A DNA stretch of 6,882 nt from JBILVQ01 sp044370375 (lineage in GTDB: Bacteria; Bacteroidota; Bacteroidia; UBA4408): NCBI GenBank assembly GCA_044370375.1, contig JBILVQ010000165.1:1-6882 (forward strand), written 5' to 3'. Shown piece by piece: positions 1 through 6,882 of this stretch (positions within the stretch are counted from its first letter, which is position 1; each line of letters starts with the position of its first letter). A program made the translations under genes and the position numbers. The notes beneath the pieces are model-generated. The model saw nothing but the letters and a program-made list of their open reading frames with translations, was not told where the DNA came from and made no database searches.

Positions 1-3000
1 TTAGAATTGATGTACTGCATGCTAATCTTCAAAAAGGAGTTGATTTAAATTATATTCCTGAAGGATCTATTAACAAAAAAGTTTTGGTGCAGGTTCTGGG
101 CTTCGATAGAATCAATAACCAACAAGAACGTATTGCTGATGGTGTTTTCGACTTTGTGGATGGTATCACCATTAACAAAAGTAATGGTAGAATTTATTTT
201 CCGGTAGTTGAGCCTTTCGGCGGATATCTTCGTTCACAGTTTAAACCTGAAGAGCAAAATTTGGCCAACAAATATGTTTTTCAGGAATTGTATGACTCAA
301 CGAAAACTGCTGCGCAGCAAATCCCTTCTAAAAATCGTTTTAAAATCAGGGGGCAATATAGTTCAGCCGCAGGTGGCGATATTTCTTTAAATGCCACCAA
401 CGTTCCGCAAGGCTCAGTTACCGTAACTGCAGGTGGAACTGTGTTGAAAGAGAATATCGATTATACCGTTGACTATACTTTGGGCAGGGTGAAAATTATT
501 AACGAGGGTGTACTCGCTTCCGGTCAACCCATTAAATGCTCTCTAGAAAGTCAGTCACTGTTTAATATTCAAACACGAAGATTGTTTGGAATGCATGTGG
601 ATCACAAATTCTCTAAGGATTTTACGGTTGGGGGTACCCTGTTGAACCTAACGGAGCGACCACTCACCTTTAAGGTTAACATGGGCGATGAACCCATTTC
701 TAATACCATTTGGGGAATGGATGCCAACTATAGAACAGAGGTTCCTTTGCTTACTAAATTGGTAGATAAAATTCCTTTTATTGATACAAAAGAAAAATCA
801 ACCATTACGGTTAGCGGTGAGTTCGCCAATTTAATTCCCGGACATAGTCGTGCTATCGGAAAAGAGGGTGTCTCTTACATTGATGATTTTGAAGGAAGTC
901 AAGCTTTAATGGACATAAAAGCACAACAAACATGGACCATTTCAAGTGTTCCGCAAGGTCAGCCCGATTTGTTTCCTGAGGCTTATTTTACCAATGATAT
1001 CAGGGCAGGATACAACCGTTCAAAAATTGCTTGGTATGTGATAGACCCATTGTTTTTTCGTCAGAATAATTTAACGCCCGATCATATCAGGGATGATAAA
1101 GTAATGCGCTCCAACCACTTCATGCGTGAGGTGTTAGAAACAGAAATTTTCCCGCAACGGCAATTGCCAAACGGACAGCCGGGAAATTTGCCGGTGCTTG
1201 ATATTGCCTACTATCCAAGTGAGAGAGGTCCCTATAACTACGATGTTATTCCAAATAAATATTCTTCCGGATTGTTGCCCGATGGCAGACTGAATGCTCC
1301 TTCCACCAGATGGGGCGGTATTATGCGGAGAATTGAAACTACTGACTTTGAAACTGCCAACATTGAATACATTCAGTTCTGGTTAATGGATCCTTTTAAT
1401 GAAGATAACCCCGATCCAAATACCAGTGGTGAATTGTACATCAACATTGGTGATATCAGTGAGGATATTTTAAAAGATGGTAGAAAAGCTTTTGAAAATG
1501 GTTTGCCTACCACCGATACTCCAGGTGATCCCAATGTTTTGGATAGTACTGCATGGGGTGTGGTACCAAACATCCAACAATTAGTGAACGCCTTTGATAA
1601 TAATCCTGCCTCTCGACCGTTTCAGGATGTTGGTTTAGATGGATTGACCAACACCAATGAAATCAGTTTTTTTTCACCTTACCTAAATCGTATTGATTCT
1701 GCACTGGGCGCAGGGTCGGCTGCAAAAGCGCAGGCGGTAGCTGACCCATCCGCTGATGATTTTGCTTATTTCAGAGACCCTGAATTTGATAATCAACAAC
1801 TCGATATTCTTAAGCGTTATAAAAATTATGGCGGATTGGAAGGAAACTCTTCTGTTGAACAACCGAATAATTATCCAATTTCGTCAACGGTAATGCCCAA
1901 TGTGGAAGACATTAACCGCGACAATAATTTAACCTACAATGAAAGTTATTTTCAATACAAAGTAAAAATTGACCCAAACAACATGGTGGTGGGTCAAAAC
2001 AATATTACAGATGTAATCAATGCAACCGCTCAAACTCCCAATGGCGCTCGTCAAGTAAAGTGGTATCAGTTTAAAATTCCATTGCGCACACCTCAAAGAG
2101 TAGTGGGTGATATTCAGGATTTCAGATCCATTCGCTTCCTAAGAATGTTTCTCAAAGGTTTCGATAAGCCGGTAATAATGCGTTTCGGAAGATTGGACTT
2201 GGTGCGAGGCGATTGGCGAAAATATAACTTCGATTTGCGCTATCCGGGTGAATATATTCAGGAAGATAATGCAAGCCAAACAGCCTTTAATGTGCTAGCC
2301 GTTAACCTTGAAGAAAATGGAAATCGGCAGCCCATTAATTATGTGTTACCTCCCGGAATTTTCCGTCAGGTAGATCAGGCTACTACCAATTTGCGTCAAT
2401 TGAATGAGCAGTCGCTTTCCTTGCGGGTTTGCAATTTACAGGATGGCTTTGGTCGCGCTGCTTACAAGGTAACCAACTTTGATGTTCGTCAATACAAAAG
2501 GGTTAGAATGTTTGTCCACTTGGAGGCAGGCCCAACAGAAGAAAATTTGAAAGACAATGATTTAAAATTCTTTATCCGTTTAGGTACCGATTATGATTTG
2601 AATTATTATGAGTACGAAATCCCTTTAAAGGTTTCACCTGATTTAAATCAAGACCCAGCAGTTATCTGGCCAAGTTCCAATGAACTAGATCTTGCTTTTT
2701 CTGTGCTGCAGGATGCAAAGCTGGAGCGAAATGTAAACCGTGGAGATTTATCTGTGCCTTACGAGAAGTTTGATGATAGCGATATATCAAAAAAAACCAA
2801 CAAAATAACCGTGATGGGAAATCCCAACCTTGCAGCCATTAAGGTAATCATGGTGGGTATCCGCAATCCTAAACGAAGTAGCCGTGACGATGCAGATGAT
2901 GGATTGCCGAAATGTGCCGAGATGTGGATCAATGAGTTGCGCTTGACCGATTTTGACGAAAAGGGAGGATGGGCTGCTACTGCAAGGATACAAGCCAAAC

Positions 3001-5654
3001 TGGCCGATTTTGCTGATGTTACAGGGGCTGTTAATTGGCGAACACAGGGCTTTGGAAGTATAGAACAAAGAATTTTGGAAAGAAGCAGGGATAATGTTTT
3101 TGCCTACGACCTTGCCTCAACGGTTCGCCTGGATAAATTTTTTCCGCAGGATTTAAATTTATCCATCCCCATGTATGTTGGTTTTTCTCAGCAAAGAATT
3201 AATCCGCAATGGAATCCGCTCGATCCAGATATTACTTTAAAGCAGTATTATGACGGCTTTGATGGTGATAAAGCCAGAAAAGACACCCTGCGAAATATGA
3301 CCCAGGATTTTACGCAGCGAAGAAGTATCAATTTCACCAACGTAAAAAAAGAAAAGGGAAAAAATTCTAAGAAAAACCACGTTTACGATATTGAAAATTT
3401 TGCGGTTTCTTATGCCTACACCGAAGTAGTGCAAAGAAATTTCATGACAGAATTAAATAATACCTATCAATACAAAGGTAGTCTGGCCTATAACTACAAT
3501 AACAATCCGAAAGGCATAAAACCATTTGCCAAAGTAAAGGGAATGAAGTCGGAATACTTTAAACTAATTACCGATTTTAATTTTAACCCTGCGCCTTCTC
3601 GTTTGTCGTTTAGAACGGATCTCGATCGTAATTACAATGTAAACAGAGCAAGAAATACCACCAATGCTGATTTATTGATTCAAGAGAATTATAACAAAGC
3701 ATTTTTAATGAACCGGAATTACGACCTGAAGTGGGATTTAGCCAAATCATTAACCTTTGATTTTTCTGCTACCAATACCGGTAGGGTGGACGAAATTCAG
3801 GGAAAGAGATACAAAGATTTTGACCCGGAAACCGAAAGCGATACAATTGCAGCCATTAAAGATTCATTGAATACCAACCTGCGAAATTTTGGTAGAACCA
3901 CCGCTTATCATCATACAGGTAGTTTAAATTGGAATATTCCTATCAATAAATTTCCTTTGTTTAACTGGTTAACAGCTACGGCAAAATATACCGGTAACTA
4001 TGACTGGACTGCCTCACCACCCATTGCTGATTCATTGTACTTGGGTAACACCATCAGTAATTCGAATCAAAAGCAATTGAATGCAAACATCAACATGGTT
4101 ACCCTTTACAATAAGATTCCTTATTTTAAAAAGGTGCTAAGTCCAAAGAAACCCGAAAAAGACACCAAAGGAAAAGCAACACCGAAGGATCCCAAAAAAG
4201 ACCCGAAAAAAGATGCCAACGAAAAAGCCGCTAAAGATTCTACAAAGAAGAAGGAGGTTGACAATGGATTTTTACGGACCCTCGCCCGACTTGCCATGAC
4301 CATACGGACAGGTTCATTGTCGTACACAGAAACCAATGGTACTTCATTGCCGGGTTATCTTCCCAGGACAAAAATTTTAGGAATGGAGGATGTTGGGGTT
4401 GGTGCATTTGCAGCCCCTGGCCCCGAATTTATTGCTGGGTTTCAAGACCCGAATTTTATCATGAAAGCCGATGAGAATGGTTGGATATCCGACAATTCAA
4501 GGTTAAATAATCCTTTCTCATTAAGTAATTCAAAGAACCTCAACGCCAGAATCAACCTGGAACCATTCAAGGATTTAAAGGTTGAATTGAACGGTAACAG
4601 AACAATTACCGAAAGCTCTACAGGTATTTATCGTTATGATGATTCTTTGGGCAGAAAAATTATTCAAAGTCCGCTGGAATCAGGTAATTTTAGCATCTCC
4701 GTCAATACCTGGAAAAGCGCATTTGTTAAAGATCGTGATGATTATTCGAACGAAGTTTTTGAAAGATTCCTCGAAAGCAGGAAAGAAATTTCGGCAAGAT
4801 TAGGACAACAAGATGGTTCACTTTCTGAAGGCCTGGAAGATACATCCGGATATTATGATGGCTATGGAAGAACCGCACAAGATGTTATGATACCGGCTTT
4901 TTTGGCAGCCTATACAGGAACTTCAAACAATGAAGTCAACCTCAATGCTTTCCCAAAAATTCCAAAGCCCAACTGGCGGATTACTTATGACGGATTAACC
5001 AAGCTCGAATTTTTCAAAAAGTATTTCAAAACTTTTACCATCAGTCATGCCTATCGTTCCTCTTTTAACGTTGGATCTTTTACTACCAATCAGTATTACC
5101 GCGATAATGGCAGTGGCTTTACCGAAGAAAGGGATATTCTTGAAAACTTCCGTTCCCGAAGGGAAATTGCGGTTGTGAGTATTTCGGAGCAGATGGCACC
5201 GCTGGGCATGATAGACATGACCTGGAACAACAGTTTGTTAACCAAATTGGAGTTAAAACGCGACCGTAATCTTTCATTGAGTATGGCCAACAGCCAGATT
5301 ACCGAGATTAGAACCCGTGAGGTGGTAGTTGGTGTTGGATATAGATTCAAAGAAGTGCCTCCGCCTTTTGCCAAGCGTTTTAAATGGAAAATCAAGAGTG
5401 ATTTAAATCTTCGCTCCGATGTTTCCTTTAGAAGGAATCAAACCATTATTCGTAAAATTGTGGAAGGTGTCAACCAGCCTACAGCCGGACAAACCGTTAT
5501 CTCCATTAAAATTTCGGCTGATTATATCCTGAATGAACGATTAAACCTGCGATTGTTTTACGACAGAATTATCACAACCCCGCTTATTTCTACCACCTTT
5601 CCAACTTCCAATACCAATGCCGGTATTAGTTTAAGGTTCACCATTGCACCTTAA
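1..5654 (+). CDS. sprA: SprA (Sov), outer-membrane translocon of the type IX secretion system; 5'-truncated by the window edge
   Basis: SprA is the giant outer-membrane beta-barrel through which T9SS cargo (adhesins, proteases, gliding proteins) is exported; the Flavobacterium johnsoniae structure is a 36-strand single-chain barrel that binds PorV or a plug protein. Here 1883 residues are visible, with codons in frame from position 3 and TAA at 5652-5654. The family is about 2,400 residues, so roughly 500 N-terminal residues, including the Sec signal peptide, should lie upstream. Recognisable family segments, numbered from the first visible codon, are NVPQGSVTVTAGG (133-145), VSYIDDFEGSQ (290-300), VEDINRDNN (from 634), WINELRLTDFDEKGGW (from 975), LGNTISNS (from 1347) and an ending NAGISLRFTIAP (1872-1883) typical of a closing beta-strand. 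Alternating hydrophobic/polar, Asn/Tyr/Phe-rich sequence after about 975 fits barrel strands. A lysine-rich insertion lies at 1381-1419. There is no frameshift or internal stop. The first possible start in the window (TTG at 84) is not a true start. Identity is recalled from family sequence patterns, not from a search. Confidence 0.95.
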   Translation, partial: RIDVLHANLQKGVDLNYIPEGSINKKVLVQVLGFDRINNQQERIADGVFDFVDGITINKSNGRIYFPVVEPFGGYLRSQFKPEEQNLANKYVFQELYDSTKTAAQQIPSKNRFKIRGQYSSAAGGDISLNATNVPQGSVTVTAGGTVLKENIDYTVDYTLGRVKIINEGVLASGQPIKCSLESQSLFNIQTRRLFGMHVDHKFSKDFTVGGTLLNLTERPLTFKVNMGDEPISNTIWGMDANYRTEVPLLTKLVDKIPFIDTKEKSTITVSGEFANLIPGHSRAIGKEGVSYIDDFEGSQALMDIKAQQTWTISSVPQGQPDLFPEAYFTNDIRAGYNRSKIAWYVIDPLFFRQNNLTPDHIRDDKVMRSNHFMREVLETEIFPQRQLPNGQPGNLPVLDIAYYPSERGPYNYDVIPNKYSSGLLPDGRLNAPSTRWGGIMRRIETTDFETANIEYIQFWLMDPFNEDNPDPNTSGELYINIGDISEDILKDGRKAFENGLPTTDTPGDPNVLDSTAWGVVPNIQQLVNAFDNNPASRPFQDVGLDGLTNTNEISFFSPYLNRIDSALGAGSAAKAQAVADPSADDFAYFRDPEFDNQQLDILKRYKNYGGLEGNSSVEQPNNYPISSTVMPNVEDINRDNNLTYNESYFQYKVKIDPNNMVVGQNNITDVINATAQTPNGARQVKWYQFKIPLRTPQRVVGDIQDFRSIRFLRMFLKGFDKPVIMRFGRLDLVRGDWRKYNFDLRYPGEYIQEDNASQTAFNVLAVNLEENGNRQPINYVLPPGIFRQVDQATTNLRQLNEQSLSLRVCNLQDGFGRAAYKVTNFDVRQYKRVRMFVHLEAGPTEENLKDNDLKFFIRLGTDYDLNYYEYEIPLKVSPDLNQDPAVIWPSSNELDLAFSVLQDAKLERNVNRGDLSVPYEKFDDSDISKKTNKITVMGNPNLAAIKVIMVGIRNPKRSSRDDADDGLPKCAEMWINELRLTDFDEKGGWAATARIQAKLADFADVTGAVNWRTQGFGSIEQRILERSRDNVFAYDLASTVRLDKFFPQDLNLSIPMYVGFSQQRINPQWNPLDPDITLKQYYDGFDGDKARKDTLRNMTQDFTQRRSINFTNVKKEKGKNSKKNHVYDIENFAVSYAYTEVVQRNFMTELNNTYQYKGSLAYNYNNNPKGIKPFAKVKGMKSEYFKLITDFNFNPAPSRLSFRTDLDRNYNVNRARNTTNADLLIQENYNKAFLMNRNYDLKWDLAKSLTFDFSATNTGRVDEIQGKRYKDFDPETESDTIAAIKDSLNTNLRNFGRTTAYHHTGSLNWNIPINKFPLFNWLTATAKYTGNYDWTASPPIADSLYLGNTISNSNQKQLNANINMVTLYNKIPYFKKVLSPKKPEKDTKGKATPKDPKKDPKKDANEKAAKDSTKKKEVDNGFLRTLARLAMTIRTGSLSYTETNGTSLPGYLPRTKILGMEDVGVGAFAAPGPEFIAGFQDPNFIMKADENGWISDNSRLNNPFSLSNSKNLNARINLEPFKDLKVELNGNRTITESSTGIYRYDDSLGRKIIQSPLESGNFSISVNTWKSAFVKDRDDYSNEVFERFLESRKEISARLGQQDGSLSEGLEDTSGYYDGYGRTAQDVMIPAFLAAYTGTSNNEVNLNAFPKIPKPNWRITYDGLTKLEFFKKYFKTFTISHAYRSSFNVGSFTTNQYYRDNGSGFTEERDILENFRSRREIAVVSISEQMAPLGMIDMTWNNSLLTKLELKRDRNLSLSMANSQITEIRTREVVVGVGYRFKEVPPPFAKRFKWKIKSDLNLRSDVSFRRNQTIIRKIVEGVNQPTAGQTVISIKISADYILNERLNLRLFYDRIITTPLISTTFPTSNTNAGISLRFTIAP
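4143..4259 (+). other. Lys/Asp/Pro-rich low-complexity insertion within SprA
   Basis: About 39 residues (1381-1419 of the visible protein) are dominated by Lys, with Asp, Pro, Glu, Ala and Thr. They include a short imperfect internal repeat, PKDPKKDPKKD, encoded by A-rich codons with two runs of six A. The segment lies between KIPYFKKVL and the next predicted barrel segment starting at DNGF. Its composition predicts a disordered, strongly basic loop rather than a membrane strand. In beta-barrels such segments sit in loops; whether this one faces the periplasm or the cell surface cannot be read from the sequence. The A-runs are in frame, so no slippage product is implied. Confidence 0.75.
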
Positions 5655-5759
5655 TTTTTGAAATTCCCATCTTATTGCACAAAAACCTGTTGATTAAAAC
5701 CATTTGGGTGTAGAAATTATATGGGTTTATTTCAGGAAATTTGTATAAAGATTGAACCC
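5655..5759 (+). other. Intergenic gap between sprA and the OmpA-like lipoprotein gene
   Basis: This is a 105-base AT-rich spacer, or 66 bases if the upstream ATG at 5721 were used. I see no GC-rich hairpin followed by a T-run after the sprA stop, so no intrinsic terminator. I also see no good match to the Bacteroidota promoter pattern (TTTG, about 20 bases, then TAnnTTTG). The lack of either is compatible with read-through from sprA into the downstream gene. Confidence 0.5.
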
Positions 5760-5762
5760 ATG
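5720..5762 (+). promoter_or_regulatory. Possible mRNA hairpin covering the lipoprotein start codon
   Basis: ATGGGTT at 5721-5727 is perfectly complementary to AACCCAT at 5755-5761. Allowing G-U pairs, the stem extends to ten pairs, 5720-5729 with 5753-5762, closing a 23-base loop. The downstream arm contains the whole preferred ATG (5760-5762), so the fold would hide the start codon. The pairing is seen directly; any regulatory role is inference, and a stem this short with a loop this large may be chance. Confidence 0.25.
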
Positions 5763-6806
5763 CGCCATTTTTCGAAAAAGAACATTAGGAATATAAGTTT
5801 TGTTGTCCTCGTATATTCAGGGATTTATTCCTGCGTGCCTGGTCGTCAATACGAAGAACTTAAAGCCAGAAACCAGAAGTGCGAACAGGAATTGGCAGCG
5901 CAAAAGGCAGATGGAATTGGGAATGCAGCAAAGGTAAAGGACTTGGAGGAGCAGATAGCATTGCTGGACAAACGCATCAGAAGTATGCAGGGAGATACTT
6001 TAATCATGGGCAAATCGTTAAGGATCATGACCTCAAATTATGATAAATTGAATCAAACCTATGAATTATTGTTGGCCAAGGACAAAGATATGTTGGCCAA
6101 TAATCACAATGAGAATAAAAAAATCATGACAGATTTGCAAGCCACGCAAGAGCAGCTCCAAACAGAAAGAGATGCCTTGAAGGTATTGAAGTCGGAATTG
6201 GAAAACAAAGGGAAGAACCTGCAAGGATTACAAAAGGAACTGGAAAATTCGCAATCGGAATTGAAGGTAAGGGAGGAAAAAGTTAAAGAGCTGCAAACAA
6301 TCTTATCTCAAAAAGATTCCATTGTAAATTCAATTAAGAAAAAAGTAACCGATGCTTTGTTGGGATATGAGAACAATGGATTGACAATTGAGAAAAAGAA
6401 TGGTAAAGTTTATGTTTCACTGGAAGAGCGATTGCTGTTTGCATCAGGTAGTACCACCGTTGATCAAAAAGGGGCAGAGGCATTAAAGAAACTGGCGAAG
6501 GTTTTGGAGCAAAATCCCGACATCAATGTTTTGATTGAAGGTCATACAGATAACGTTCCTTATAATTCTAGTGGTGGGGCCATTAAAGACAACTGGGATT
6601 TGAGCGTTTTACGTGCCACCTCTATTGTGAAAATCCTACTAAAGGATTCAGGAATTGATCCAAAGCGATTAACTCCTGCCGGACATGGAGAATTTTTCCC
6701 ACTCGATGCGGCCAATAATGCTGAAGCCAGAAAAAAGAACCGCAGAACGGAGATTATTCTTACTCCGAAATTAGATGAGGTTTTAAGAATTTTGGATAAT
6801 CAGTAA
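5760..6806 (+). CDS. Coiled-coil lipoprotein with C-terminal OmpA-like peptidoglycan-binding domain
   Basis: This is a predicted outer-membrane lipoprotein of 348 residues that should tether the outer membrane to peptidoglycan. Residues 1-24 form a signal peptide: a basic start (RHFSKKNIRN), the hydrophobic core ISFVVLVYSGIY, then Cys25 in an IYSC lipobox (Tyr at -2 is not ideal). Residues about 28-195 are charged, Glu/Lys/Gln/Leu-rich and free of proline, as expected of a long coiled-coil. Residues about 216-335 are an OmpA C-terminal domain: LLFASGS (225-231), IEGHTDNVP (259-267), WDLSVLRATS (279-288), RLTPAGHGE (303-311) and NRRTEIIL (327-334). Asp264 and Arg285 match the pair that binds diaminopimelate in Acinetobacter OmpA, and Arg328/329 fit the conserved NRR. 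ATG 5760 is preferred because it gives a normal signal peptide; an in-frame ATG at 5721 adds 13 residues ahead of it. No strong ribosome site is visible for either. The gene follows sprA on the same strand, so it may be co-transcribed, but a T9SS role is only a guess. The N-terminal part is too generic to name a gene. Confidence 0.9.
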   Translation: MRHFSKKNIRNISFVVLVYSGIYSCVPGRQYEELKARNQKCEQELAAQKADGIGNAAKVKDLEEQIALLDKRIRSMQGDTLIMGKSLRIMTSNYDKLNQTYELLLAKDKDMLANNHNENKKIMTDLQATQEQLQTERDALKVLKSELENKGKNLQGLQKELENSQSELKVREEKVKELQTILSQKDSIVNSIKKKVTDALLGYENNGLTIEKKNGKVYVSLEERLLFASGSTTVDQKGAEALKKLAKVLEQNPDINVLIEGHTDNVPYNSSGGAIKDNWDLSVLRATSIVKILLKDSGIDPKRLTPAGHGEFFPLDAANNAEARKKNRRTEIILTPKLDEVLRILDNQ

Positions 6807-6882
6807 TTGAAATTTTTGGTTACGGGTTTTGCATTTGGCTCCTATATTCTGCCAAATTGCGGCACCTTCAATCAAGAATTTC
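6807..6882. other. Right-edge tail, no assignable gene
   Basis: These 76 bases follow the lipoprotein stop. There is no ATG on the plus strand. One plus frame is open from a TTG at 6807 to the edge (25 codons, beginning LKFLVTGF). One minus frame is open from the edge down to a TAA at 6783-6785 and would overlap the end of the lipoprotein gene. Either could be the edge of a neighbouring gene or random open frame; the stretch is too short to decide. Confidence 0.4.
6833..6857. repeat. Short inverted repeat downstream of the OmpA-like gene, weak terminator candidate
   Basis: ATTTGGC (6833-6839) and GCCAAAT (6851-6857) form a perfect 7-base stem with an 11-base loop, starting 26 bases after the stop codon. 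Neither strand has a T-run after the stem, so it is a poor intrinsic terminator. A competing TGCC/GGCA pairing (6850-6853 with 6861-6864) overlaps the right arm. It may end the transcript, protect its 3' end, or be chance. Confidence 0.3.

Noticed and set aside
208..390. 60-residue plus-strand open frame inside sprA
   Set aside because: It overlaps the clear sprA coding frame, resembles no family I know, and has no ribosome site; a shadow frame.
2759..3068. Two overlapping minus-strand open frames (79 and 93 residues)
   Set aside because: Both are antisense to the strongly conserved WINELRLTDFDEKGGW region of SprA and have Ser/Ile/Leu-rich content typical of antisense shadows.
4121..4336. 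71-residue minus-strand frame with a hydrophobic Phe/Ser/Leu-rich sequence
   Set aside because: Its Phe/Ser-rich, membrane-like look comes from reading the complement of the Lys-rich SprA insertion; not a gene.
5096..5395. 99-residue minus-strand open frame, the longest antisense frame
   Set aside because: It lies entirely inside the sprA 3' region and shows no recognisable domain.
5675..5706. Possible Bacteroidota promoter, TTG at 5675-5677 and ACCATTTG at 5699-5706
   Set aside because: The spacing is near right, but the -7 box lacks the key TA and the -33 box is only TTG; such partial matches are common in AT-rich DNA.
5846..6028. 60-residue minus-strand open frame with Cys/Ser/Phe-rich sequence
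   Set aside because: Antisense to the coiled-coil region of the lipoprotein; its composition is the complement of Glu/Lys/Ala-rich coding sequence.
6815..6837. TTTG at 6815-6818 and TGCATTTG at 6830-6837 as a promoter for a downstream gene
   Set aside because: The spacer is only 11 bases, far shorter than the usual 19 or so, and the -7 box is imperfect.

Overview
The window looks like the chromosome of a Bacteroidota bacterium. Its main gene is sprA, which encodes the giant outer-membrane translocon of the type IX secretion system (T9SS, Por secretion system) and is restricted to that phylum. Supporting signs are the AT-leaning base composition, the absence of strong Shine-Dalgarno sites, and a lipoprotein gene beside sprA. 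The exact genus cannot be read from the sequence.

Layout: positions 1-5654 (+) hold the 3' three-quarters or so of sprA. The reading frame is already open at the left edge, so the N-terminus lies outside the window. Positions 5655-5759 are a short AT-rich gap with no convincing promoter or terminator. It contains a predicted RNA hairpin that covers the preferred start of the next gene. Positions 5760-6806 (+) encode a coiled-coil lipoprotein with a C-terminal OmpA-like peptidoglycan-binding domain. The last 76 bases (6807-6882) hold a small inverted repeat and short open frames that cannot be assigned.

How the parts may work together: SprA is a very large single-chain beta-barrel through which folded T9SS cargo leaves the cell. 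The downstream lipoprotein should sit in the outer membrane with its OmpA domain gripping the peptidoglycan. A long proline-free, charged coiled-coil would act as the spacer between them. Co-orientation and close spacing allow co-transcription, but do not prove that the lipoprotein serves the T9SS. I see no mobile element, CRISPR array, tRNA, rRNA or riboswitch. I see no clear undescribed system; the most useful leads are the gene neighbourhood and the possible start-codon hairpin.
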